Shown one piece after another: positions 1-10,518 of a DNA stretch of 64,000 nt. The translations under genes and the position numbers were made by a program. Position 1 is the stretch's first letter; every line of letters begins with the position of its first letter. The stretch lies in NCBI GenBank assembly GCA_963971535.1, contig OZ020589.1, positions 88,149,183 to 88,213,182 of the forward strand, in the 5' to 3' direction. Under the pieces are notes generated by a model. It made no database searches and had not been told where the DNA came from. It saw nothing but the letters and a program-made list of their open reading frames with translations. This DNA comes from Notolepis coatsorum (lineage: Eukaryota > Chordata > Actinopteri > Aulopiformes > Paralepididae).

Positions 1-616
1 CCCCAGTTTACTGCTCGGTTTTGGAAGGCATTCTGTGCTATACTGGGTGCGACGGTTAGCCTGTCATCAGGGTTCCACCCGGAGAGCAATGGGCAAACAG
101 AGCGCACCAACCAGTCTATGGAGAGTACGCTTCGCTGCTTGGCCTCCTCCAATCCGAGCACTTGGAGTCACCAACTGGCATGGGCAGAATATGCACATAA
201 TTCATTGTGCAATGCATCCACTGGTCTCTCCCCATTTGAGGTTCAGTTTGGGTATCAGCCTCCACTGTTTCCTGAACAGGAGAGGGACGTGGGGGTGCCA
301 TCTGCCAAGGCATTTATCCGTCGGTCTCGGGCAACATGGAAGAGGGTGCGCTGCGGCCCGGCACAAGCGGTCGGCGGATGTACACCGTCGCCCTGCGCCT
401 TCCTACCGTGTGGGCCAACAGGTGTGGCATTCCACACGCGACCTTCCATTACGGGGGGAGTCGCGCAAACTCGCTCCCCGTTTTGTGGGCCCTTTCACTA
501 TTGTTCGCAAGATAAACCCAATCACGATGCGTCTTTGGTTACGCTCGCCGATGAGGGTACACCCTACACCCACTCAGACACTCTGGACTCACTGTCCACA
601 AACTGGCTTTCCGTGA
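1..616 (+). pseudogene. Ty3/gypsy pol remnant, integrase core to C-terminus
   Basis: From base 1 frame 1 reads the end of a gypsy integrase core, including [15 protein letters not shown], the segment that carries the third catalytic acidic residue (E) of the DDE triad. It continues through WAEYAHNS and a [18 protein letters not shown] segment typical of fish gypsy integrases. Around 330-345 the reading moves to frame 2, where the integrase C-terminal part ([10 protein letters not shown], then [13 protein letters not shown]) follows. The element is therefore frameshifted, its 5' part lies outside the window and no LTR is visible downstream. It abuts LINE-derived sequence at ~618. Family assignment rests on motif recognition; the clade is not determined. 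Confidence 0.85.
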
Positions 617-617
617 C

Positions 618-944
618 CATCAAAAGGCGTACTGCAAGTCCCTGAAAGATGCACGGTCAAACTTCTACTCCAACCTCATCAATAAAAACACTGGCAACTC
701 CAAGCAGCTTTTTTCCACCATAAATCACATACTGAAGCCACAACCATCCTCATCCACTGAAGCTACAGAAGAGCGATGTAATAACTTTATGGACTTCTTC
801 AGATCTAAAGTAAACAACATCCGCTCTCTGATGCCCAGCTCTTCCTCTCTGTTTCCCCCTGCCTCTAACCCGCCACCTGAGAGCTTGCCATCTCTCCCAT
901 GTTTCACTGAGGTTCAGCAGAGCCACATTGAAAAAATCACCTCA
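618..944 (+). pseudogene. LINE fragment: region just upstream of the RT domain
   Basis: Frame 3 from 618 is open and reads HQKAYCKSLKDARSNFYSNL, then LFSTINHILKP and CNNFMDFFRSKVNNIR. This is the linker between endonuclease and reverse transcriptase in L2/Rex-type fish non-LTR retrotransposons. The protein match stops near 944, where a different LINE segment begins. No catalytic RT motif is present. It is a short inactive fragment inserted next to the gypsy remnant. Confidence 0.75.
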
Positions 945-1526
945 TCACCAACCTGGACGCTTTCCACATCCGTTGCCTCCAAAGGATCCTTGGCCTGACC
1001 GGGGAAGATCGAGTCCCCCACACAAACATCCTCAACAACACCAATTCAATCTGTATGGCCGCAGCTGTGGCCAAAAAACATCTTCGTTGGATAGGGCACA
1101 CCATATGCCTGACCACCGCCTCCCCCGCCAAGTCCTCTATGGCCAACTGAGAGGAGCAAAGCGGGCTGCTGGAGGCCAAAAGAGACGCTTTAAGGACTAC
1201 ACCAGGGACCTCCTAAAGTGTGCAAACATCAAGCTTGAAACTCTGGCACTCGACAGATCAGCCTGGCAAGTCACTTGTGCCACTGCAGTTTCCCAAATAC
1301 ACCAAACGAACCAAGACCGAAGATCTGAGAGGCGCACGCAATGACACCAGCGGGCGGCTGGCATCCCCCAGGTATCTGGCTTCCCTTGTGCCATCTGTGG
1401 ATGGGTGTGCGGCTTTAGGATCGGACTCAACGGCCACGAGAAGTGGCACCAGCGGCAGCGTCGCAAACCCCCCCCCTTTTCCCCATCCCTGGAGCAAGCA
1501 TCATCATCGAACACGATGGACAGCTA

Positions 1527-1527
<1 letters not shown>
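945..1527 (+). pseudogene. LINE ORF2 C-terminal fragment with cysteine-rich tail
   Basis: Frame 3 reads AFHIRCLQRILGLTGEDRVPHTNIL and then a KKHLRWIGHT segment. Near 1105 the reading shifts to frame 1 (MPDHRLPRQVLYGQLRGAKR, GGQKRRFKDY). This is the conserved end of a family of vertebrate endonuclease/reverse-transcriptase LINEs. Further on, after an in-frame stop, CAICGWVCGF and a following histidine pair resemble the zinc-finger-like tail of these proteins. Frameshift and stop make it a pseudogene. The fragment runs directly into a (TG)n tract. Residues are long extracts of a known family but the clade name is not certain. Confidence 0.75.

Positions 1528-1530
<3 letters not shown>

Positions 1531-1573
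<43 letters not shown>
1531..1573 (+). repeat. (TG)n microsatellite
   Basis: About 21 uninterrupted TG dinucleotides immediately downstream of the LINE C-terminal fragment. Confidence 0.97.
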
Positions 1574-1574
<1 letters not shown>

Positions 1575-1690
1575 CTGTTCCCTATTGAATATCATACAGT
1601 AACATAGCATGTGTGGCTGTTTTGAATGGACACCAAATATTCTATATTCTATAATACTGTACCCATAGTAGTCAGTATATGCCATGATTA

Positions 1691-1899
<209 letters not shown>

Positions 1900-2865
1900 T
1901 AGTCATTAATACCATGCTCTCTCCCTGTGTGTTTGTGTGTGTAGGAATGCGGACATGGGGACAGGACTGACTGCAGGGGACTGTGCACCCAGAGCTGGCC
2001 CACAACAGCGCCAAACAAGAAACAAGAGAGCTTATATTTACTGTTAATAATAAACTTCAGCTAAAATATATTATTGTGTTGTATAGGGGTGTAAAGGTAC
2101 ACGTATCCGTACCGAACAAATTTCAGTGTATACCGTACCGTACCGAACGGCTGTGTAGTGTACCGAACGAATACAACGGTATGTTAACCACTAACGACCG
2201 ACCACTGTTTTTTTCACAATCTAATATAATTATTATTATAAAACAAAATTTACAAGTCGATTATTAATTTCAATATAGAATATTCGTTGACAGCCCTACA
2301 AGTACAATTAGTTACTGCACACTACATCACCCCTGAGTGGAACATGGAAAGCCAAACTTTCCCCCACTGTACCGAAAACCGTACCGAACCTTGACTTCAA
2401 AACTGAGGTACGTACCGTACCGTGGTTATATTTCATATGGCTATCATGAAAACGTTCAACCACGTGCACTCACCTACACCTGCCTGACCACGCCCACATC
2501 CGCTCACATATAAGTGGGGTCATGGCCATACTACCAGCTCCTTCCCTACTTTCACCACCTTGAAGTCCGTGCTGCAGTGCACCTTCTTCAGATCAGTGCT
2601 GTAGTAGTTAGTGTTAGTTATAGGAGCTGTGTTGACATTGTCTTTTGTTTTTCCCTCTCTCACTAATTTACAGGAGAAAGAAAGAATAATGTTGTCACCA
2701 CCGGAGAGTCTAGAGAGGATTATTCTGACCTCCACCGGCGCTTCACATTCGGGCTTCCTCTGGGTCCACGTTTGTGGCAGGCAGGTGAGCCTCAGCGGCT
2801 CCCAGAGGGGAGTGCGCGTCGCTGGGCAGTTCCCTCGCCAGCGTTGCTCTCCGGCTGTGCAGCTA

Positions 2866-2956
2866 TCAACTCTATCTTTAATCTTTCAAAATGTTCAGTT
2901 GCTATCGCTATTAGCTCTATCTTTAATCTTTCAAAATGTACAGTTGCTATTGCATG
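2866..2956 (+). repeat. ~48-bp direct duplication
   Basis: The phrase CTCTATCTTTAATCTTTCAA followed by AATGT(T/A)CAGTTGCTAT occurs twice in tandem with few differences. It lies inside the unclassified element, just before a LINE 3' end. Confidence 0.8.
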
Positions 2957-2959
2957 CAC

Positions 2960-3350
2960 TCATCTGTGTTTCACCACACACATGAGTGCATGCTTACCAA
3001 CTGTCCGTCTGCAACACTACTATCACCAACATCTAAGAAGGGAGATCCCCCCTTGAATGGCCCTTCTAAGGTTTCTCTCCTCCACACTGCCTGTGGAGCT
3101 TTTTTCCCTATTGTTAGGTTTTAGTGAGTTTTTCCTTACCTTCGCGTGGGGTATGTCTGGGAGTGCTTGCATTCTTTCATTTATTTGCATTCATCTAAAA
3201 ATGTTTGGACCTTATGGTGTTCTTGTTCTGTTCTTGACTTATTGTTATGTTTTCTTCTTGACTTGTTTAAAGAAGACCTGTTCGGCCCATGGGGACATTA
3301 ACGTGTGTTGTCGGGCCCTATAAATAAATTTGATTTGATTTGATTTGATT
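2960..3350 (+). mobile_element. LINE 3' UTR fragment with TGATT tail (L2-like)
   Basis: The stretch carries the typical fish LINE 3' UTR phrases GGAGATCCCCCCTTGAATGG and TGAGTTTTTCCTTACC, an AATAAA-like signal at ~3323, and a terminal (TTTGA)n-type tail at 3329-3350. Start position is approximate. It is 5'-truncated and non-coding, nested in copy 1 of the unclassified element. Confidence 0.7.
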
Positions 3351-3550
3351 ATTGCCGCAGGAGGCAGTCTCTCTGGTGGGTGGTGTCTTGCGGCGCGGGC
3401 TCTCCGCCTCTGCTCGTTCACGTCAATTGGCGCTGAGCGGCGGGGGAGGACGGTCTAAACGGATGTGTCAGTTGTGCGGGGTCGGCTGCTCAGGCATACG
3501 GCCCCGCAGAACAGCCGGTTCCAGGCGAGGATTCCTCTGTTACCTCTATA

Positions 3551-3662
3551 GTAGCTGGCCGTTAGCCTGTAGCTAACCATTAGCCAGTAGCTAACCGTTG
3601 GCCTATGGCTAGCCGTTAGCCTGTAGCTAGCCGTTAGCTTGTAGCTAGCCATTAGCCTGTAG
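3551..3662 (+). repeat. Minisatellite, ~18-bp unit
   Basis: About six degenerate copies of a unit like AGCTAGCCGTTAGCCTGT. Copy 2 of the host element has a similarly GCTAAC/GCTAGC-rich stretch at ~35985-36125, in the corresponding inverted position. Confidence 0.85.
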
Positions 3663-6600
3663 TGTCTGATGGACAATTAGGATTGCATGGAGGGGGCAGG
3701 GAGTTCTTGTTTGACGTCCCACGAAGACAGAGCTCTCTCCCCTCAGGCAGAGTGTGCTTTGTTTTCCTGGGAGCCCCGTACTCCGAGTCTGGGTTCAAGT
3801 CCTACCTCCGAGACGGGATGCCCTACTGCCATCCGCACTGGCCTGTGGCTAACCGTTGGGGAGATAGCGGGCCCTGGACACTCTGATTCGGCTTCATCTC
3901 TGGCAGAAGATGTTGTCAGCCTGCACCACGGCCGGCCGCAGGATATGGGCGAAATGCCGGAGCAGGACTCCAGCCGTCGCCACTACTGGCCCCGCCAGCA
4001 AGAGGCCTCGTCAACGGGGAGACCACCATTGTTGCTGCCAGTCGTCCTGCGACCCGGGGGTACAGGTAGGACACATTACCCCCCCCCCCCCCCCCCCCCA
4101 AATGATTTTGGTTAATAACATAAAGGGTCCCTCCTACAGGGGGACTGTCTTTTGTTTAACAAAACGTGTGTTTACTTCACTGTATTTTGGGGGATACTAC
4201 ATGTGCAATATAAACCCACAGCTAAAAATGCTAGGGTCGCGTTCTTGCTTGGGAGTTTGTGCAAATTTCTCTGAAATTTGCTTTGGTTGCTGTTTTGTAT
4301 AACTTGCAAGGCCTGTATTTCTAGCACTTAGCCAAGGGCTTATGTCCTTTCTCTCTACCTAAGCCAGTGTTCTTTCTTACGTGGTAAAAGTTAACTTGAC
4401 GGCTTCGCTGTACGATGAGGGTTGTGTGTTTCATGTAAATACGTTTTAGGATAAAACGTAGCATTTGAGTCCGCAACTGGTGTGCTATTGTTAGCTTACA
4501 GAGTTGTACATATGTAGCATGTAAACCAAGGATTTTTTTAGTCCCTCTCTTCAGTCTGGTATTTTTTAAAGATAAAAAATAGCGGGCGGCAAGTTTTTTC
4601 GCACATAAGCCAGAGCCGTGGATAAAACCAGTTTTTTACACAAACAAGGTTATCGGCTGTGGTTGGCGTGCAGGATGTAAAGCTATTACGCTACAGGTGT
4701 ATGTGCTTTCATTTAGCACACTATGCAACTGGTGTCACGGCTCTGCCTTTTTATTGCGTCGTATCAGTTATATATCAATTATAGTTATATCCTTTACGAA
4801 ACTGATTGGCCGAGAGGATGTGCTTTTCAGTCTCCCTGACGAAGGTGTTCTCTCTCTCGTCACAGGGAGGGGGGGGGGATTTCCCTGTCTCCCACACCAA
4901 ATTAGGATAGTGGGACACAGGATTTCCCCGGCCATTGAAGACGTCACAGGCGCGTTTTTCTTATTGGCCAAGAGACATGTCCGTGAGTTACAGGGCCTGT
5001 GCTACAGACCGCTGTCATTGTAAAGGATAGATGATGCGATGCAGTCGAGACTGTTGGTCCTTCTGCTCTGCTCTCTAACATAACAGTAGTGTATATTGGG
5101 CCGTTTTGTCTACTTAGTCCAATCTGTTGATGAACATGAACCTTTTTCAATTGTTTCACTCACGTTGAGGTCTCTGACGCGTTTTTTATTCCCAGGCTCG
5201 TCGTATAAGAGCCTGTGTCTGTGTCTCTAGTACCGGCTTCCTGCTGCTCGTCCCAGACAGCGAGGGGAAACATTGTGGGGCTTTTTCTTGTTAGAAATTC
5301 GCCGTCATTGTTCTCTGGTTCTTTACGAGCATACACACTGTTTCATAAATCAGCGTTTGGTCTTACGAGACCGATCAGCGCTGACCCAGGGTGTTTTTCA
5401 ATGATTGAATCCGCTTTTTGGGACCGGCGCGCCTTGGTTGCCCAACATCATAAAAACTGTGTTTTTTATGCGGCCGGCTGGGAAGGAGATTTTTATCTCT
5501 ACCGAGCGCCAGTGCACTAGGTTAGACTCGAGGACTCGCGTACATCTCCGGGGGGAGATGACGGAGTAGATCAAACATTGGCAGGGGGGTTTCGCGCCCG
5601 TTAGGTGGGCCACCGGGAGCGGTGCGTTCGCGTACTGACCGTCTTGGTGGCGCCCCCTGTGATGTTTTGCATCGACACGCATACCTACCCCCCTCTTAGG
5701 ACTGGGGGCGGCGGCGTGACAAGGGCACGGGACTTGTCCTGGTCGTGCCGGACCGGATCAGTTTAACCCGTTGTCCGCTGGGGCGCAGACAAGTTCTGGT
5801 ACCCCGAAGGACCCTGAGCTTTTCCAGGGGGGAAATGCCAGGGCGGGCCGGACGTCACAGGGGTTGATGTCATGAATGTGTGTGTCATATAGATGCCACT
5901 ATGAGTTGCCCTTAACAGTGGTGTGCATTGGTCCATACTATGTTGTACCTTTTTGCACAATGTTAGATGGGTTGGTCCTTCTCCATTCGTTTCACCCCTC
6001 CCTCCCTGCTAAACCGGGGATGGGAGGGGGCTGTCGGGGAGGCTGCTTCTGTCAACTCCTCTATGCATCCCTGTGTAGGTCCCGGTCCTCCAGGCCCAGG
6101 TCGGGCCTTGCCCTCGTTGACCTGTTGGCCTGGGTTAACCCTTTTTAAACCTAAAACGCCTTGGACTGCATTGTATAGCCTGTGTATAAGCGCAGTTATG
6201 TTTCCGGGGTTTCTTAATGGGTTAAGGGAGCAACCATTTTCTGTTAATAAACATAGGGGGGTGGTTGTCTCCCCGGTGTGTTGGTAGCAGAGTCGACTCT
6301 CCGGTTGAGCCCGGGTCTGACCCTGGCTGCCCGAGAGTATGCCCCCGCATGTTTCATGACGTCTGCCAATTGTGTCAACCTCTTTCTCTGTACCTCGACC
6401 CCGCAGGATTAATAAATTGGCAGGGTCAGGGTTCGTGGTGGAATCTGTTTGCTGGCAGAGTTGGCTAACTCCGACTCTGCAAGGTTCGTGACCCCATGAG
6501 ATTGTGACATGGTGCACGGCATACCGAACACCCTTTCCACCGGGATACTGTTCTTACAGTTAGCCCCTTAGGCGCCTGTCTAGTCCGCAGCGCTCCGGGC

Positions 6601-7252
6601 GCAGTCGAGTTCTGCTCTCGTTAAGACCTGTCGGCCTGGATTGAGGGATCAACCTCCTTGGAGGGTTGTCTCCCCGATGCGCCAGCTGGCCCCACGACAT
6701 TGTGGGGGGGAAGCCTCCTTGGAGCGCTTCGGAGCAGCGTGCCTGGTGGAGAAGGGCCTTCACCTATTGTAGGCCCTGTCCGATATGCTGGCGATGTGGG
6801 GCATGGTGTCACCAGTGACCATCTGGTGGGGTCTCGATGCCGCGGCCTTGTTGACCTCACCAGACCCCTTTTTTGGGGGGTCCTGGCGCCCGGGATGTGA
6901 CGTGGGGCTGGGGCCTCCTCCGCGCCCCGCTGCTACGGCCTTGCCACGGGGTCGTTTTTTTTTTACTCCGACCCGCGATGTTGGGGGCTGTGATGTGGGT
7001 TTTTTGCTTCACGTCCCTTCCCTGGTGGCGTGCAGGATGCAAAGGTGAGTCCCGCGGTCTGCTCACCCTGTGCGTTGAGGTACTGTTCCCTCTTCGCACA
7101 GTCGGGTCCGGTCTCCCTCCCGTCCCTCCCTAGGATCCTCCCGGTATTCTGATGGTTGTAGGGAACCTCAGCGGGTACATCTGTCGGGCTCTCCGCTCTG
7201 CTCCGCTCTTGTGTTCCAATAGAGCAGAGCGTAAAGCCATATGAAATATAAT
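3663..7252. other. Non-coding body of element copy 1
   Basis: About 3.6 kb, GC-rich in its right half, with only short, unrelated open frames (longest well under 200 codons). It contains a C tract at 4080-4099 and a short G tract at ~4868. Several blocks are recognisably shared, inverted, with copy 2, while others are not alignable by eye. I see no domain, RNA gene or splice structure that I can defend. Confidence 0.6.
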
Positions 7253-7533
7253 GAAGGTTATCCTATAACCCTAGTTATATGAATATGGCGAGCGCTCTGC
7301 TCTGACTCACTGAGGACCCCATGTGTCTTCCGTTTCGGCAATGAAAGACGCGGAAGGAGCTGGTAGTATGGCCATGACCCCGCTTATATGTGAGCGGATG
7401 TGGGCGTGGTCTGGCAGGTGTAGGTGAGTGCACGTGGTTGAAAGTTTTCACAATAGCATATGATTAAAGGGACAGTTCCAATAAAGCAGAGCGCTCGCCA
7501 TATTCATATAACTAGGGTTATAGGATAACCTTC
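7253..7533. repeat. Compound right terminus with 49-bp perfect inverted arms
   Basis: The arms 7253-7301 and 7485-7533 are perfect inverted copies (outer sequence GAAGGTTATCCTATAACCCT, inner GCGAGCGCTCTGCT). Between them lies an inverted copy of the element's left end. The corresponding end of copy 2 (24821-25084) has the same layout with a related arm, so this block appears to be part of the element rather than a chance neighbour. Confidence 0.85.
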
Positions 7534-7829
7534 GTTTTTGTGTACCGTTACACCCCACTTGTATTTGCTTCATTATATATTACATTACAGCATAGATACA
7601 TACAGTACAGCCATAGATATTCATAACTGTACAGCCTGGGACTGCTCTGTGCACAGCAGCAGTGCTTTCTTGTATGCATTCTTGTCTGCTGTTTCTTGTC
7701 AGTGTCTGCTGGGGCTGTATAGGTGTCCAGGTACACCAACTACTCATGTCCTCTAGCAGCCTGAGGAATCTTCAAATAATTATAATACATTTTGATAAAT
7801 CCCAAACTATTCTAAGGCGTAATCATATA

Positions 7830-8030
7830 TGTAATGTATGGAGTAGTAGAGGGACTACTTAACGTTAGGCTACATACGCCCCTCTTGTCCTGCGTGCTTA
7901 CGTTACGCACGGGTCATATTATGTACTGCCGGGTTGGGGGTACAACGTCATTAAAGCCATGGGTTCAAGCTATCAACATCTCTGTGATTATTGTATTATG
8001 TAGTTGTGTAGTTAGACAACATACACGACA
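7830..8030 (+). repeat. 5' LTR of the 7830-13069 gypsy element
   Basis: 201 bp, begins TGTAATGTATGG and ends CATACACGACA (TG...CA). It differs from the 3' LTR by only a few substitutions and small indels, so the insertion is fairly young despite its broken coding region. It carries an ATTAAA-type signal near 7951. Confidence 0.95.
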
Positions 8031-8050
8031 AATTGGCGACGAGATTAAAA
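8031..8050 (+). promoter_or_regulatory. Primer-binding site of the gypsy element
   Basis: The bases directly after the 5' LTR, AATTGGCGACGAGATTAAA, sit where minus-strand priming occurs. TTGGCGACGAG-type sites are common in Mag-like gypsy elements; I cannot confirm which tRNA is the primer. 8051-8269 is untranslated leader. Confidence 0.6.
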
Positions 8051-8269
8051 GTACCTACGTTTTTTCACCTTCATGAAACCACCGGTCACGAAGGAGAAGA
8101 GATTTTCGAGAGGAAGATCCGAATTCACTTGCATTGTAAAAGTGGGCTGCATGCTAGCTGCTACACGGACCACACGTGAGAAGAAGAAGGTTCACGTGAG
8201 TCGAGTGGAAAAGTGCACAAAGCTAGTTTGATGGAGATAATCTTGGACTGAATAAAAAGAAAAAGAAAA

Positions 8270-9532
8270 ATGTCGTTGATTGGCACTTTGGCTGCATTTG
8301 ATAGCAGTGTTGAAGACTGGACAAGTTACATTGAAAGAGTGGAGCTTTATTGCCAGGCGAATCTTATCGACAATGGTCAAAAAGCTGTCGTTCTGTTGAG
8401 TGTAATGGGCGCAAAGACTTACGGACTGCTGCACAATTTGCTAGCACCTGTGAAGCCCGCAGAGATGACATTCAAAGAAATTCAGGATACTCTTCAAGAC
8501 CACTTGAGCCCCAAACCATTGGTAATAGCTGAGAGATTCAAGTTTCACAAGCGAAATCAAGAAAAAGGGGAAAGCATATCTGAATATGTTGCAGAGTTAC
8601 GCAGATTGTCCGAACACTGTGATTTCAGACTAGGCCTAAATGATGCGTTGAGGGACAGACTAGTTTGTGGTATGCATAATGAAGCCACACAGAAGAAATT
8701 ACTGTCGGAGAAAGACCTTGATTACAAAAGGGCGCTCAACATAGCAATATCTATGGAAACTGCAGCAAGGGGAGCATCAGAAATACAACAAAAAGGGATA
8801 GAGTGTGAAACCAATAAAATGTCACTGAAACCAGGAAAGCAATGTTATCGTTGTGGCAAGACATCACACGATCCAGAGGAATGTTGGTTCAAAGACAAAG
8901 AGTGTAGAAAATGTCAAAAGCAAGGTCACATTGAGAGAGTGTGCAAATCAGGGAAAAAGCAGTACTCTGACAAAACACAAAGTGGCAGGAAAGCAGCACC
9001 CAAAGGAAAATACAAAAAGCTGCATAAAGTGACTGAAAAGAGTTCAGATGAACAAGGAAGTGATTCAGAGAGCAGTGACTTAGCATGTCTAGAGCTGCAT
9101 CGCATGCAAGAGACAAATGCATGTACAATAATATGGATCACTCCAGAAGTGGCAGGAGCGAGACGCAAAATGGAGTTAGACACAGGCTCCGCCTTATCAG
9201 TGATTTCTGAGAACGACTACAAAAGACTGTATCCACAGATAGCTCTTAAGACTACAAAGGTGTTGCTGAAGACTTACACCGGAGAAAGTGTGGCTCCAAA
9301 AGGAAAAATGCAGGTCACAGTGAAATACAAAGACAAAACGCAGGAGCTGGACATGTATGTTATACCGAATGGGGGTCCTCCGCTGTTTGGCCGTGAGTGG
9401 CTCAGGAAAATTCAACTGGACTGGCATGATGTTAAATCATTGTGTGTGTCAGCAGGAGATGAGAAGAGCGCCACGTCTGGGAGACTGTCAAAGATACTCA
9501 CAGAGGCACATGAAGTGTTCGGGAAGGAACTG
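8270..9532 (+). pseudogene. gag and protease region of the gypsy element
   Basis: The frame opens at ATG 8270 (MSLIGTLAAFDSSVEDW) and gives a capsid-like gag. Two CCHC zinc knuckles follow, CYRCGKTSHDPEEC (from residue 192) and CRKCQKQGHIERVC, then an acidic/basic linker. The aspartic protease follows with its active-site DTGS (D at residue 304) and the flap-to-end region up to GREWLRKIQLDW. The reading frame is intact up to 9532, where a LINE insertion interrupts the start of the RT region. Because the inserted LINE is open in the same frame, the frame continues to 9769 as a chimera. Confidence 0.9.
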
Positions 9533-9991
9533 GGAACTCCATATACATCACCATACCCGCTTAGACATTCACAACATCCCTATTTTACTGTTCCCAGAAG
9601 AATATTTTCTGAAGCTGGACGAAGGTCATTCCATTACAAAGCTCCATCTGACTGGAACAACCTTCCTCTTTCTCTCAGATCTGTTGCCTCTCTTGGCCGT
9701 TTCAAGACTTCACTGTATTCACATCTTGAAACTACCTTGTACATACGTCTATTTCTGACTTTGAGATAGGTCATTGTATTGTATACTTGACTTCTTTGTT
9801 TAAAATGAGTTGGTGAATGGGGGTGTGGGTGGGAGAGGGTGAGCAAGCTACAGTAACTGTATCTGTACATCTGTGTATTGTGTACTTGTACTGTATGTAA
9901 TGTTTTACGTTTGTGCATAGGACCCCCTCTAAAATGAGATGCTGCATCTCAAGGGGCTATCCTTTCAATACATTCTGACCAAATTCTGACC
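9533..9991 (+). mobile_element. 5'-truncated LINE inserted in gypsy pol
   Basis: It begins abruptly inside the gypsy frame and encodes a LINE ORF2 C-terminus (GRRSFHYKAPSDWNNLPLSL, then GRFKTSLYSHL) ending at the stop near 9767. The 3' UTR carries a GGACCCCCTCTAAAATGAG / ATCTCAAGGGGCTATCC segment and ends in two ATTCTGACC(A) repeats, as in L2-like LINEs. ACTG occurs on both sides (9529-9532 and 9992-9995), a possible short target duplication. Joining the flanks across the insertion restores continuous pol reading frame. Confidence 0.85.
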
Positions 9992-9995
9992 ACTG

Positions 9996-10518
9996 AAAGG
10001 TATAAAGGCAAAGATTGAGGTTGAGGAGAACGCAAGCCCGAAATTTCACAAAGCTCGGCCCGTGCCTTATGCAATCCGCCCCGCAGTAGAAGCAGAGTTG
10101 AAAAGCTTGGAACAGACAGGAGTGCTGTCCAAGGTGGAGTGGAGTGAATGGGCGATGCCCATAGTCCCAGTAATGAAGAAAAACAACACAAAGCCAGGAA
10201 GTCAAAGTAAAGTGCGCATTTGTGGGGACTTCAAAGGGACTGTAAATTCAGTACTCCACACTGTACAGTATCCTCTGCCTCGTATAGAGGACATCTTCGC
10301 CTCCCTGTCAGGAGGGGAATGTTTCACTAAAATGTACCTGGCTCAAGCGTACCTGCAGATGGAGGTTGAAGACTCATCAAAGCCGTATCTGACTATCAAC
10401 ACACACAAAGGCCTGTACCAATACAACCGCCTTGTGTTTGGTATAGCTTCAGCCCCAGCTATCTGGCAGAGGACAATGGACCAAGTACTACAAGGAGTCC
10501 CAGGTACACAGTGTTACC
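9996..10518 (+). pseudogene. gypsy pol part A: reverse transcriptase, N-terminal half
   Basis: The same frame as gag resumes after the LINE. It reads RT motifs including KVRICGDFKGTVNS, YPLPRIEDIF, FTKMYLAQAYLQ and a YNRLVFGIASAPAIWQ segment. The strongly conserved aspartate expected in the first catalytic motif (KxDLxxAY) is replaced, here KMYLAQAY. The frame stops at ~10521 because of a one-base change inside the catalytic tetrapeptide codons. Confidence 0.9.

Larger units (their letters stand above)
2426..7533 (+). mobile_element. Unclassified ~5.1 kb inverted-repeat element, copy 1
   Basis: The left end (about 2429-2545) reappears inverted at about 7345-7470 with only scattered mismatches. 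For example, the block containing CCACGTGCACTCACCTACAC pairs with its complement near 7420-7440. The element sits inside a hAT-like repeat. Its interior is collinear, in inverted orientation, with 24822-37118 (copy 2) at many points: 2470-2545 with 36940-37030, 5380-5690 with 33200-33450, 5700-5850 with 33040-33190, 6235-6420 with 32560-32720, and 6900-7140 with 31910-32200. No long open frame or transposase motif is visible. Superfamily unknown; a large non-autonomous DNA transposon is the best guess. Confidence 0.75.
2085..7556. mobile_element. hAT-type short element, split by a large insertion
   Basis: The left part (2085-2425) begins AGGGGTGTAAAGGTACACG and is rich in GTACCG/CGGTAC motifs. 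The right part (about 7534-7556) ends GTACCGTTACACCCC, the reverse complement of the left end. Flanking 8-mers TGTTGTAT (2077-2084) and ACTTGTAT (7557-7564) match at 6 of 8 positions, compatible with an aged 8-bp hAT target duplication. The two halves are separated by the inverted-repeat element at 2426-7533. No transposase frame is present, so this is a non-autonomous copy. Confidence 0.75.
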
